Made by a program: the position numbers and the translations under genes. A stretch of DNA of 64,000 nucleotides from Leptodontidium sp. MPI-SDFR-AT-0119 (taxonomy: Eukaryota > Ascomycota > Leotiomycetes > Helotiales > Leptodontidiaceae), in assembly GCA_020726505.1 (NCBI GenBank), contig JAHLEZ010000018.1:310001-374000 (forward strand), written 5' to 3'. Positions 32,499-43,371 of the stretch are shown here, piece by piece (position 1 is the first letter of the stretch; the number at the start of each line of letters is the position of its first letter). The notes beneath the pieces were generated by a model. That model worked only from the letters and a program-made list of their open reading frames with translations, was not told the origin of the DNA and ran no database searches.

Positions 32499-35400
32499 TA
32501 AGAAAAGACTAATACCCCTTTATTATAAAGCGTTATATCTCACTTAGTCTTACGCCTTGTCGACTTACCCTCGTAGTGAGTTAATAACGAGCCTTAATAC
32601 CTTAGCCTATTCGACAGATAAGTACCTCTCTGCCTTAGTAGTAGACTGTCCTAGAGAAAGCTAAATATTCTCTTGCGGTTAACTTGCCTAGTCGTAACTT
32701 AACGCGCGTCGCTATTTCGGAACGTATGACGTATGTCTAATTAATAGATTAATCAACAACTCTAAATACTTCTTTACCCCACCTTATTACTACTACCGAC
32801 TTCTCCCCCTCGTCAGCGAAGCTCTAGAGAAAGAAGCGCCCCTTTGCGACTAAGCTTTATTAATATCCCCGTCCCTTTAGTCGAGACTCTTACGGAGGAA
32901 CTAGACAACTTTAAAGGCTTCGATTCGGACTCGGAAGATAAACCCCAGAACTTCTTCGACGTATCGCCGGAGCCTACTAATATAAAAGGCCTTACCCCCG
33001 CTTAATAAGCTAAAGTAAATTAGCTAATTAAGGACTCTATTATCTCTACTGTCGCCACTACTATTATATAGACCCTCACTTAATATACTATTAATAACCT
33101 TCGTCAAGAGACTTGTACTTCTTCCCCTCCTTACGACTAGTTAACACGGGCTCTTACGGCGGACCTTTAACTAACCGCCGACTATTACCTCCTTAAGCTA
33201 AACCTTATTATCCCTACTATTGAGCCTAATAAAGTCAAGTACCCCCGTACCCCCTTTAGCGACTATAAGGGCGAAATTAAATACAACGCTTAAAAGATAA
33301 ATATAAAGCTCTTTATTTAAAAGTACTTAAGTAACTTCTTTATTAATAAATTATAAGTCTATACTTACTTTAAGTATATAAAGGGAGAGGCTAAGACTAT
33401 TATCTTTTAATAAATAAATCCCGACTTCGCCGGAGACTTTAATAGAGCCGCTAATGTCTTAAAGGCTTTAGACTAGCGTTTCTTTAATTATAATTAAGTA
33501 TAAGCTATTAAACTCAAGTATAATTAATTATAAATAAGTAATATAACTTATAACGAGTTTTATACGAAGTTCACGACGTATACGGCTAATAAAAAAATCT
33601 CACTTAACTACTAGTTCGACGACGTTTGCGAAAAAGTCTTAAATAAATTTAAGTATAATATTTATATTAAGAAATATAACTTTATTAGAGACTATATAGC
33701 TCTTAACGAGTTCTTAGCTGTCTTACACCGCGTGTCGCGGAATATTACTACTAGACGAGTTAATAGGCGAGTTATTACTACTACTTACGAAGCCCCTCGA
33801 GTCTCTTTTAATAATATTAATACTAGCGACTCACGCGATATCTTAAAGAAAGACAACTAACGTTCGACCTCACTTACCCCTGTTTCTTATGTATAGAGAC
33901 TACCGACTCTAAGACAGTCGTCGGATGTCCGCTAGCGTACGCCCTCGCCTTCGCCCGTCTTACGCTGACTTAAGTCTCTTGTTTCTCTTCTTATACTTAA
34001 AGACGTCTCTTCTAATATATGTCTTTATTATAATAAGACTAGTTATTAAGCTAGCGACTGTCTTAAGTGCCGTAAAGACTAAGCTCTCGACAAGTCGATT
34101 TCTTAATTAGTCGTCAGCGAAGACTTAGAGACTAATAAGCTCTTAAAAAACTCTTAGGCCGTAGTAAAGACTTACACCTTAATATAAGCCACAATTTATA
34201 AAAGGACTTAATATTTAATTTTTATACTCTTATTGAAAGACGATAATTTTTAATTAATATTAAACTAAAAAGAAATAAATTCTTTATTAAAACACTTATA
34301 TATATTAATAATAAAGTTAATATTTTTAATACTATTAAAACCTCTTTTATATAAAGAATTATTAAGTAATTTAATATTTCTTTTATATCCCCCCTTTAAT
34401 TAATCGTCTTAATTAGCTATAATAATAAGAAAGGTAAGCCGATTAATACGGCCGTCTTACTTACTTTAATAATCGACCGCCGGCGAATTAATTTCCCCTT
34501 TTTAATAACTAACCTAGGAAATACTAACGTCTTAATTAGTCGGAAGTTCCTTAAGTATTACGACTTAAAGTAGTCGTATATAAAAAACTGTAATCGGCTA
34601 AAATGGCTATTAGATATACTTATTTAATTATACTTTAATTAATAAGTCTTCGTTAATATTGACTGTTCTAATAAGCTAATCGTTAAGTCTTACTAACTCG
34701 ATATAGAACGAAGGGACGCCCTTATAGACGTAAATAACTACTACCGGAAGTAAATTAAGATTACGGCACTTAACGATTACTTTAAGCTAAAGGTCTTTAT
34801 ACGACTTACTATTAGCGTCTCGCCGACTCGACCTTCAAACTTTACTAAAAAGGTTAAAGAGCGCTTACGTATTATAAAAAATTAATTAAACCCCTCGACA
34901 TCCCGTAATTTAAGATTATTACTTAAAGACAAGAGAGCCCGTAAAGCCTCCTTAGCGAATTACTAGCTAAAGGCGCTTATTATAGAAATCTTCTTTATAT
35001 TAATAGTAATAATATCTACGATGTACTTTTGACTTAAGAAAGTTAAAAAGAATAAAGTAAAAACCTTTATAATATTAATATATAAAATTAACTAAGAGTT
35101 AACTCGTTGCCGGCGAGAGGCCCTAAACTAATTAAGTGTCGAACTCGTATTAATAAATAAAGACTTGTCCCTAGAGGAGGCCCTAGAGGCTAAATACACG
35201 TAAGATAATAAATTAGTAAGTAAGAAGCTCTTAATAAAATGTTAAGAGTATATTCCTCTCTTCTCCTAACGAGCCTCTAACGAGTTATTAGTATATTACT
35301 AAGGCGTAGACTATTAAATTAAGCTTACTAAAGAAAACGACTTATCTTTTAAACCTCTCCGGCGCATAATTAAGGAATAATTATTAAAGACTAAATAATA

Positions 35401-38400
35401 TATTATCGACAACTTATATAAAGGCTTTATTAAGTCCTCTAGCGCACTATACGCGGCCCTTATTCTCTTCGCTAAGAAAGCCGATAATAGTCTCCGGCTA
35501 TATGTCGACTATTAAAAGCTAAATGCCCTATTAAAGAAAGACTTATATTTAATCTCTCTAATTAATAAAATAATAGCACGTATTTATAAGGTAAAGGTCT
35601 TTATAAAGCTTAATATTTAATAAGCTTTCTACTGCATTTATATATCCCCCGAGAGCGAAGACTATACGACTTTTTATACTTAATATAATATATATAAGTA
35701 TAAAGTCCTTCTCTTTAACTTTATAAATAGTCTGGCGACTTTCTAGCGATTTATTAACGATATCTTTATAAAGTACCTTAACGACATTTACGCGGCTTAT
35801 ATAAACGACATCTTTATATATTTGTTTACTCTTAAGGAATATAAAGTCTACGTCAAGAAAGTTATAATAATATTATAAGTATATAGACTTTAAGCCGATA
35901 TTAAGAAGTTTAAGTTTAATATATAAAAAACAAGATTCTTAGGATTTATTATTAGAGTTAATAGTATAAAAGTAAACCTAAAGAAGATTAGTGTAATTAA
36001 GGACTAATAATACGCTAATAATATACGAGGTATATAAAGTTACTTTAGTTTTTATAACTTCTACTGCCGGTTTATTAAGGATTATAGTCATATTACACGA
36101 CCCCTCACAATACTTACTAAGAAGGACGTTCCCTTTAAATTCAATAACGCCTGTAAAAACGCTTAAGAAAATCTCCGGGAAGCCCTTTAGTCTGCGCCGA
36201 TTCTTTACTACTACGACTTTATTAAGTAAACGCGGCTAAAGACTAACTCTTTTAATAAGGTTATTACTGAGATTTTATTTAATTTTAAAAAGATAATACC
36301 TTTTATTTTATAAGATACTTTTTAAGACTATAATTAATCTTGAGCTTAATTATTTAATCAACGACAAAGAGATACTAGTGATTTTTTAGTTATTTAAGTA
36401 ATATTACTTAGAGCTCTTAAGTACTTAAAAAAATATCCTTATTTATATAAACTACTAAGCCCTAAAGTACTTTATAATTACTAAGGACCTTATAATTAAG
36501 TAGGCTTAATAGGCTAAGTTCTTTATAAATTTCTATTTTATAATTATATACTATACTAAGACGACTAATACGTTAGCTAATACCCTGTCTTGACGGGATT
36601 AAGACCTTATAGTTATAGAGGCACGTAAGCGGGTTATTTATAGTTAATAGTTAATTTTAACGGACAAAATTAACTCACGAGTCACTAGCGACCTTTAGCT
36701 CTCCGCCGCCGACCTTATAAATACTTATATTAACGTCGTAAAGACTATAACCTTAGCATTTATAAAGGCCATAATCCCGGACTATAATACTAAGCCACGT
36801 GACGAGCTAGAGCTATAACCCGAGTCTAATACAGGAGTACTAGTTAACCTAGAGACCCCTACTATAAAAGAGCTTAACCTTAATTTTATAGTAGCTTATA
36901 ATATCGTAAAATACGATATTATTAATTAAGTACTCCTAGCTAATAAGTCTTCGCCTTTATTAAAGCCTCTCTAATAAAAAGTTAAGGAATAATTATTAAA
37001 TTACGAGCTAGTAAACAATAAGTTACCTTTCTAAGGATACTTAAAAGTGCCCTTAAACCCGCCGGAGTTTCGCACAACACTTATTCGCTATATATATTCT
37101 TAACCTTTAATAACACACGTAGGGATTAGAAAGATAAAGGCATTACTTAGTCACAAATACTATTAGAATAGCCTTACTATAGACATAGCTTAATACGTAG
37201 TAAACTGTAGTTACTCCTAATAGAAGGCTAAAAGAGACAAGACTCCTAGTTTCTTGCACCCCCTACTAATCCTCGCTCGGCCGTATTAGTACCTTATAAT
37301 AGATTTTACGAAGTTACTATTAGACAAGTATAGTTATAACTTTGCTATAGTTATTATCGACTGCCTGTCTAAGAAGCTAGTCTTAATACCTTATAATAAT
37401 ATAATTACTGCGAAAGGCATAGTTATTTTCTTCTTTGTTTATTAAGCTCAATACTTTAATATGCCGGACTTTATTATCTTACACTAAGGAACTTAGTTTA
37501 TTTCCTCCTTTTAGAAGGAGTATTGTCGTATCCTTGGGACTAAAGTAAAGCTTACGACGGCGTATAACTTAAACGTTAACGGCTAAATAAAAGTAATAAA
37601 CTAATATATTAAGTAGTAGTTCCGCCTCTTTTACTACTATTACTAAGATAATTAAAGCGACCTTTTACTAATTATAGACATCGCTTAATTAACGTTACCG
37701 CACGAGTCCTTAAGCTGTCTATCTCCTTTCTAATTACTTAATAGCGTTAAACTAAGGACTTCTTAAGATTTAGTTAACCTTAAACCTCCGATTATAGTAA
37801 TAAAGAAATTTAACTACGAGGAGGCTTTATAAGTAATATTAAGAATAAAGGAGGTTATAGAAGTCGTATAATCGTCTTTAAAAGATTAATAAGAGAAAAT
37901 AAAACGACTAACGAATTATAAGTAACGTGCCGTTAACTAAGACGTTAACGACTTTGTTGGGATAGCCTTAGCTAAGGGGCATTCTCTTACTCTGACAGCT
38001 TCTAAAGATAGTCGTCTCTCCTGGCCTAATGAAGCTTGGTTTTATACCTTGCCTCCTGGTTTCGTACGAGTAATACTTATACGAGCTACGGGGTTGAGTA
38101 CTTGATGTATTTAAGGTAGCTTTCCCTTTCGTACGAAAGGGACACACGGAATATACTTAATCAAACTTCACTTATTGTATTCTTTGTCACCCTGATATCA
38201 GGTATCGAACCTTGGTTAGATACTAACAGACTTAGTACTAGTCGACACTTAAAACTAGAATGTCGACTGACTTTTAAGGAAGCTCTTTAATAAGTAATAT
38301 AGCCTTATTAAAGTAATCACTAAAGAAAAAGAGAGTTAAAGAGTTAAACTCTTAGAGGACTAGTTAATTTATCTTGTCTTCTACTTGCACTCGCTCCACA

Positions 38401-38759
38401 AGTACGTCGACAACCCCTTACCGGGACAAGCTAGAGCTACGCCGACACTTATTTAGTTATTACTTAAGTAAGATAAGTAGGAAATTAAAGGTATCTTTAG
38501 CTTTAAGGTTATATAAAATAAGCTATTTTATTATATTAAGTGGCTAGGCGCCGACGAAGACTTAAAGTAGTACTTATACTTAGATATTATAATAGCTCCG
38601 TATATAATTAAATAGTTCTACTTAGAGTATCTTAATATTAAAGGCCTGCGAAGAGCTCTCCCTAAATAACTAGAGGCTTATAACGTTAGTATTAACGATT
38701 ATAACGACTTAGAAGATAATGTAGTTATAACTATAATTACGTGAATACAGTTTTTTAAG

Positions 38760-38772
38760 AGGGGGGGGGGGG
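38760..38772 (+). other. Polypurine tract of the gypsy element
   Basis: AAGAG followed by a run of G directly precedes the 3' LTR, the usual primer site for plus-strand DNA synthesis. Confidence 0.8.
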
Positions 38773-38775
38773 TAA

Positions 38776-39077
38776 TATTACGACTTACGATACGCCTCGT
38801 ATTTTAATTAACACGGGCTCATAGTATCGCTAGTTATGCGACGGCGCTAAGTCTAATAGGGAAGACTAAGTAGCGAGCTTACGACATATTAATATAAATA
38901 GCGTTCGACTACGCTAAGCCCTATTAGGAGGGTCCTTTATATATTTATACTCGAGCTTCCTCTTATAAAGAGCTTTCTTTTTCTCCTTGTCTTTTCTTCT
39001 CGATTCTGAGCGTAACTTTAGGCCTAAATACAAAGCTAGAGTCAACTCGCCGTATTAACCTCTTGCCAGCCGTAACA
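38776..39077 (+). repeat. 3' LTR of the gypsy element
   Basis: It is the same length as the 5' LTR, begins TATTACGACTTACG (TG tip changed to TA) and ends CAGCCGTAACA, followed by the target duplication TATAT at 39078-39082. Confidence 0.92.
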
Positions 39078-39479
39078 TATATCTTATAATTATTATAATA
39101 TTTACTAATAATTTATTAAGATATATCTCTTTGGAAAAAAATAAGAAAAATAATTATTAGAATTCGATATTCGTAAGAGAATAAGCGAAGCTTCGATATA
39201 TAAGTTAAAGCTTTAGAGATTAAAAATCCTCGGCTACCTTAATTAAGTAAGTTTTGTTAATATTATTAAAATAAATTTATATTTATATACTAACTTATTA
39301 TTAAATCAAAAAACTCGATAGTCTTCGACAGCTAATATGCTTAGAGACTTTTTACACGTTTGGCAAGCTATTAAAATCGTTATAAGCTTATCGATTACTA
39401 AGTCTTTTGAAAAGAATAAAGAAATTCTTTTTTTTAAAGACTCGGAAATAGCGTTTTTAAAAAAGTGATTAAAGATATT

Positions 39480-39759
39480 TACGAAGGCGACCCGAATTGA
39501 AATCCGTCCATTTGGTTAAGCGAGGGTTTGTCGCAATAAGACTCTCGATTTCAAAAGTTACTATACGTCTTTATAAAGTTAACAAATCTAGATATTTTAT
39601 ATATTTGAAATTTAGATGTTAAAATTTAACCTCTATTAGAGAGAATCTAATTTAATAGTAGAGTCCCTCGGATGCACGCATTTAAAAAAAAAAGGAGGGA
39701 TTTTGGTGGTCCTTGCCAAGCTTTCAAATGGACGGATTTCAATTCGGGCCGCCTTCGTA
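39480..39759. mobile_element. MITE nested in the hAT element
   Basis: Inverted repeats CGAA plus GGCGRCCCGAATTGAAATCC, then GTCCATTTG, lie at 39482-39516 and 39725-39757, bounded by TA on both sides. The 276-bp element is non-coding. Removing it restores the hAT reading (...LKIF followed by ...KPTIKL). The repeats are nearly identical, so it arrived after most of the RIP. Confidence 0.87.
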
Positions 39760-40652
39760 ATATTTTCGTAAAGCCTACTATAAAACTTTAAGCCGAGAAA
39801 TACCTAACGATATATTACTTACTTCCTAAGGTATATAAATTATATTCTCGATTAGAAGGATTAAAAGAAGAGATAAACATAAGTATTATTTTTATTATTA
39901 TAATTCTTAGTTTTATTTAATACTAGTTTGATTTTAGGACCTAAATTTTACCGACGCTATTAATAGAGGGTTTATAAAGCCCCGAAAGTACTATCCTAAA
40001 ACAGGAAATACAAGCGAGAAAAATAAGAGCTTATATTTAACTCTAATATTAGACCCTCGTATTAAACAAAAGGGTTTAGAAGTTATCGGATTATCTCGAA
40101 ATCAAGTGTTCGATATATATCATAAATTAAAAGAGGTTTATAAATATAGGTTTATAGATAAATTAATTTTTTAATAAATTACTAATGAAATAAATAGTTT
40201 TAAAGTCGATTTCGCGCTAGCAAATCCTCCTATCGAAGAAGCTTTAAATTCAGCTCTCGAGGATAGCGACGATGATTTTAATATTTATATTTAAGACGAG
40301 AATAACGAATTAAGCGAATTAGATCGCTATTTCCAAGAGCCTAGAGCTAATAAAGCTGTAAGTAATATAACTTCTTATATTATATTATATATACTAATAT
40401 TATAATAAACTAAACCTCTTACTTTTTAGCTTTAAAATAAAGAGAAATACCCTGTATTATCTTTAATAGCTAGAAATTTCTTACAAATTCCGGCTACTTT
40501 AGCACCGAGTGAGAGTTTTTTTAGTTAAGGGGCTCTTATTATTAATAAGCTAAGAAATCGGCTAGCAAAAAATACGTTCAAGAAGATTATATGCTTAAAA
40601 AGTTGGGGAGTTATTAAAGAGAAAGAAGAAGAAGACGATGTAAGAGAAGAAG

Positions 40653-40827
40653 TGTCGGTCGAACTCGGGTGGTACCACGTATTCCGGTGAAGAATCGACA
40701 CATTTAAGGGGTAAAATCCTGTGTGGCAAAATGTGTATTCAAGGAAAGGAGAGCTCTATACGAGAGCTCTCCTTAAATGCTCGATAAGCGAGCATTTGAC
40801 TAGAACGTGACGATTATTAAACCAACA
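40653..40827. repeat. Short solo LTR with AGAAG target duplication
   Basis: A 175-bp insertion begins TGTCGGTCGAACTCGG and ends AAACCAACA. AGAAG flanks it at 40648-40652 and 40828-40832. It interrupts the acidic C-terminal end of the hAT transposase. It contains two strong hairpins, GGAGAGCTCT/AGAGCTCTCC and AATGCTCG/CGAGCATT. It has not been RIP-mutated, so it is young. It shares only the TGTCGG tip with the LTR at 41067. Confidence 0.8.
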
Positions 40828-40873
40828 AGAAGTTATAAATATAGAGAATAATAACTTATTCTTTATTAAATAT

Positions 40874-41066
40874 GTTTAATAGTTAGTTTAATAGTTAGTT
40901 TAATAGTTAGTTTAATAGTTAGTTTAATAGTTAGTTTAATAGTTAGTTTAATAGTTAGTTTAATAGTTAGTTTAATAGTTAGTTTAATAGTTAGTTTAAT
41001 AGTTAGTTTAATAGTTAGTTTAATAGTTAGTTTAATAGTTAGTTTAATAGTTAGTTTATTAGTTAG
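40874..41066. repeat. 12-bp tandem array (TTTAATAGTTAG), about 16 copies
   Basis: The unit TTTAATAGTTAG repeats almost perfectly about sixteen times, continues for one or two copies beyond the solo LTR (41312-41340), and is interrupted only by that LTR. Confidence 0.95.
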
Positions 41067-41311
41067 TGTCGGTGCAGTACCGGTTCATATACCACGTAAT
41101 ATATATTAATATATTAGTATAGCGACAGAGTAAATAATATATAGTTAAAAAATCTCTATATTTTCTAAGAGAGTGCGAGGAGAGCTAGACTATATATTAC
41201 GAAACCCTACTAAAGGTACCCCGAAACTATTCCGGCTAGACTCTAACCTCTGACCTTAACCCGCACCCCCTTTTCTAGACTAGAGTATACTTATGTAAGG
41301 ACCTGCGGACT
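41067..41311 (+). repeat. Solo LTR with GTTAG target duplication, inside the tandem array
   Basis: A 245-bp sequence begins TGTCGGTGCAGTACCGG and ends GACTAACA, flanked on both sides by GTTAG. Because the array unit itself contains GTTAG, the duplication is supported but not independent of the repeat. The same LTR occurs inverted and more degraded at 31048-31303. No internal retroelement sequence adjoins, so the element was lost by LTR recombination. Confidence 0.85.
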
Positions 41312-41513
41312 AACAGTTAGTTTATTAGTTAGTTTATAAGTTGATTATTCTTTAATTCATTCTTTATTTATTAAAATACTCGCTTATTTAATCTATTCTT
41401 ATATTATATATAAATATCTAAAGAAAAAAGTCATTAATTAGATTGATCTAGATTAATTAATCAAAATCAAATTAATCAAATATTAATTGATTTATGTGAT
41501 TAATTTTGCACAC

Positions 41514-41790
41514 GCTGCTATTAATTAAACTACTCTTAAAAAGTATAAAAGTTAAACCAAAAATAAATAATAAGAATTTAGAAATTAGATACTTATAAAA
41601 CGCGGATATTATAATAGTTGCTTTTATTAAGAAAAACTATAAGTAATAAAATAATCCTAAACAGACTTTCCAAATCTTCGCTAGCGCTTTATTATCTTTA
41701 TTAATTAAGGATATTAAAGTAGTAAAAACCACAAAGTAAAAAACAATATTTCAGGGAAACTTAAGCCTGAAACCTTGTGTATCAATAAGC
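41514..41790 (+). pseudogene. RIP-mutated copy of the 3' end and flank of the 2EXR-like gene
   Basis: The sequence aligns with 9882-10152 from CTGCTGATTGGGCTGCTCTC onward (here CTATTAATTAAACTACTCTT). Almost every difference is G-to-A or C-to-T in this copy. It includes the last codons of the gene and about 200 bp of downstream DNA. The similarity ends at about 41786 in both. The copy starts exactly where the hAT right end stops, so the transposon sits in, or is the breakpoint of, the duplicated gene. Confidence 0.88.
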
Positions 41791-41948
41791 TCTGCAATGA
41801 ACTCAGAAGAGTCGATGATCCGAAGCTTTTGAGAGTTTCGGGACTTGGCCCCTTGAAAGCATAGTGTGACAAGAAATGTCTTCCTTTGAAATTTCCCTCA
41901 CACTTGTACATAGTATGTACACTAAATCATTACTTTTCTAGCAGTACT

Positions 41949-42870
41949 CTATTGATGACGGAATCCATCACTCTGACAAACCCTAGCGGGAACTCTCCCT
42001 TCATTCCTCTGCCAGGTAGTTAGCTCCACTGGCTTCCCATTCATCGTCGTCAACGTCTTGTTTTGACGGCCAGGTCCCAAAGCCAATTTCCAATCGCCCC
42101 TATTTCCACTGATAACCGTGATTCCGCGATCCATGACAACAAACACCGTCCTAACTCCATGAAGTGAAGCTGTCCTCATTTAATCAACACTACAGAAGAG
42201 CTCTCTTAGTACACCTCCTACGTCTCCCCGCTCGTTGAAGAGCTCCGCTCCGCCAGCAAGATCCACTGTGAGAGTCTCGAAGTCGTTGAGGCAGAAGGCT
42301 CTGGCGTTCCAGAGCTTAAGATACTGTATTAGGTCAGTACTCTAACATCGAGGTTAGCAGAGTTCGCTGTAGGATCCAAGCTTAATTTCACTAACTATCC
42401 TAAAATGCAGATTCCTGGTGGTATTTGCTAGATTCGGACACAGCACGGAAGTCGTAACTTACACCTGTTGAACATCAAGCCGCAAGTAACGAATAGCCAT
42501 TCGTTTTTTGCGGTCCATAATTATGAACTCTTCCTGATTCTTCACTTTCACAAAATGATTCTGACTGCGATACATCTTCTGTGCTTCATGGTAATCATCA
42601 CTCCAACTCTTACTAGTCCCGAGGGCAATCAATAGAGCAGGAACTTCCATCTAAGGTCCTAGGGCAAGCTCGTGGGCGTATATCTTATCGCGAACTTCGC
42701 CGGGGAGATTGGCGAGCGGGAAGTAAGTTCGTGAGGTAAACATTTCTGGGGAGGCTCTGCGTGCCAGGGGCAATGACGAGAACTCACTGAGGAATGAATT
42801 AGTCGGTGTAACTTAGGGTATATCCTTGTTATTAGAAGGAAGAAAAAGGTGAATGGCAGTGGCATGATTG
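41949..42870 (-). pseudogene. 2EXR/F-box-like paralog with two premature stops
   Basis: The minus strand reads NLPGEVRDKIYAHELALGP, then TAG (about 42655), MEVPALLIALGTSKSWSDDY, HEAQKMYRSQNHFVKVKNQE and MAIRYLRLDVQQV, closely following the intact gene at 8722-9926. A GTAAGT donor (about 42460) opens an intron, and a second exon (YLKLWNARAFCLNDFETLTV...) runs to TAA at 42182 before continuing MRTASLHGVRTVFVVMDRGI to the natural stop at 41949. Both stops sit where CAG or CAA would continue the frame, as RIP would create. The first exon has no obvious ATG upstream. Confidence 0.75.
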
Positions 42871-43371
42871 GGATGAAGGCCTTTGTCATTAAGTTGGCTA
42901 GGAAGAGCCAGGGAGTCTGCTTTAAGCTTCCTACAGTAGGAGACTGAAAACCAACATTCTACCACTCAAAGAATTCAGATTCGCATGGACACCTTGAACG
43001 CTGGTAGACATTGCCAGTCGAAAATCATACACGGGGGTTTGGTATTCTTGCCTCGACTTTAATTTAGAGGATTGAATTTAAAATTCAAATTTGGTTGTTC
43101 CTAATATGTCAATTAGAAAGGGTATAACTATCTAGCTTGCACAAACATTACGTGGCGTCAAACCTCCGTGCTGCCGAGCACCGACGAGAAACTGCATCTG
43201 GACGGTAAGAAACAGAACATGATGACTATGGACAGGGCGAGGGACGATATCCGATTACGGACTGGCGAGACCGCCATCTGGCCGCCGTGAGCCCGGTTTT
43301 GTAGGAATATGACTCCTGTGTGTCCTCAAGGGATTGAGTTCATGCCGGGATCATTGAACCTCCATATATAC
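42871..43371. other. Intergenic region
   Basis: Mixed-composition DNA between two pseudogenes, without a supported gene, repeat or RNA. Confidence 0.4.

Larger units (their letters stand above)
32197..39077 (+). mobile_element. Full-length Ty3/gypsy LTR retrotransposon inserted in the hAT element
   Basis: Two 302-bp LTRs (32197-32498 and 38776-39077) enclose the element, and TATAT flanks both ends as a 5-bp target duplication. A polypurine run of 12-13 G (38760-38772) lies directly before the 3' LTR. Plus-strand translation gives gag-like text at about 32800-34100, then RT (KGFIKSSSALYAALILFAKK, AAYINDIFIYL where YIDD is expected), RNase H, and integrase near 37080-37600 (LIIDFTKLLLDKYSYNFAIV, IIDCLSKKLVLIP). 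RT before integrase identifies Ty3/gypsy. The coding frames are riddled with TAA/TAG. The inserted element interrupts the hAT coding sequence at LIKDAYNNIND. Confidence 0.92.
31304..41513 (+). mobile_element. hAT-superfamily DNA transposon, RIP-degraded and split by later insertions
   Basis: Transposase pieces run in order on the plus strand: 31304-32196 (KNLLLNFIILNNIS, ISFKELAFYLNK, SLTLDAWTAINQDAYLGIT, RDNASSNDTLISTLKQYY, GDIACLAHVLNLVVQDI), 39078-39481, 39758-40652 (AEKYLTIYYLLPKVYKLYSR; LLDPRIKQKGLEVIGLS; ARNFLQIPATLAPSESFFS; NRLAKNTFKKIICLKSWGV). The CxxHxLNLVVxD and LAPSESFFS/CLKSWG blocks are hallmarks of hAT transposases and their dimerisation domain. In-frame TAA/TAG codons are frequent. 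Insertions are a gypsy element, a MITE and two solo LTRs, plus possibly the whole 24.5-31.3 kb block. The right end is about 41513, where a copy of single-gene DNA begins. Confidence 0.85.

Noticed and set aside
40653..41311. CRISPR-like or regulatory repeat array (12-bp units near LTRs)
   Set aside because: The repeats are directly adjacent without spacers and the locus is eukaryotic; it is a simple tandem minisatellite.
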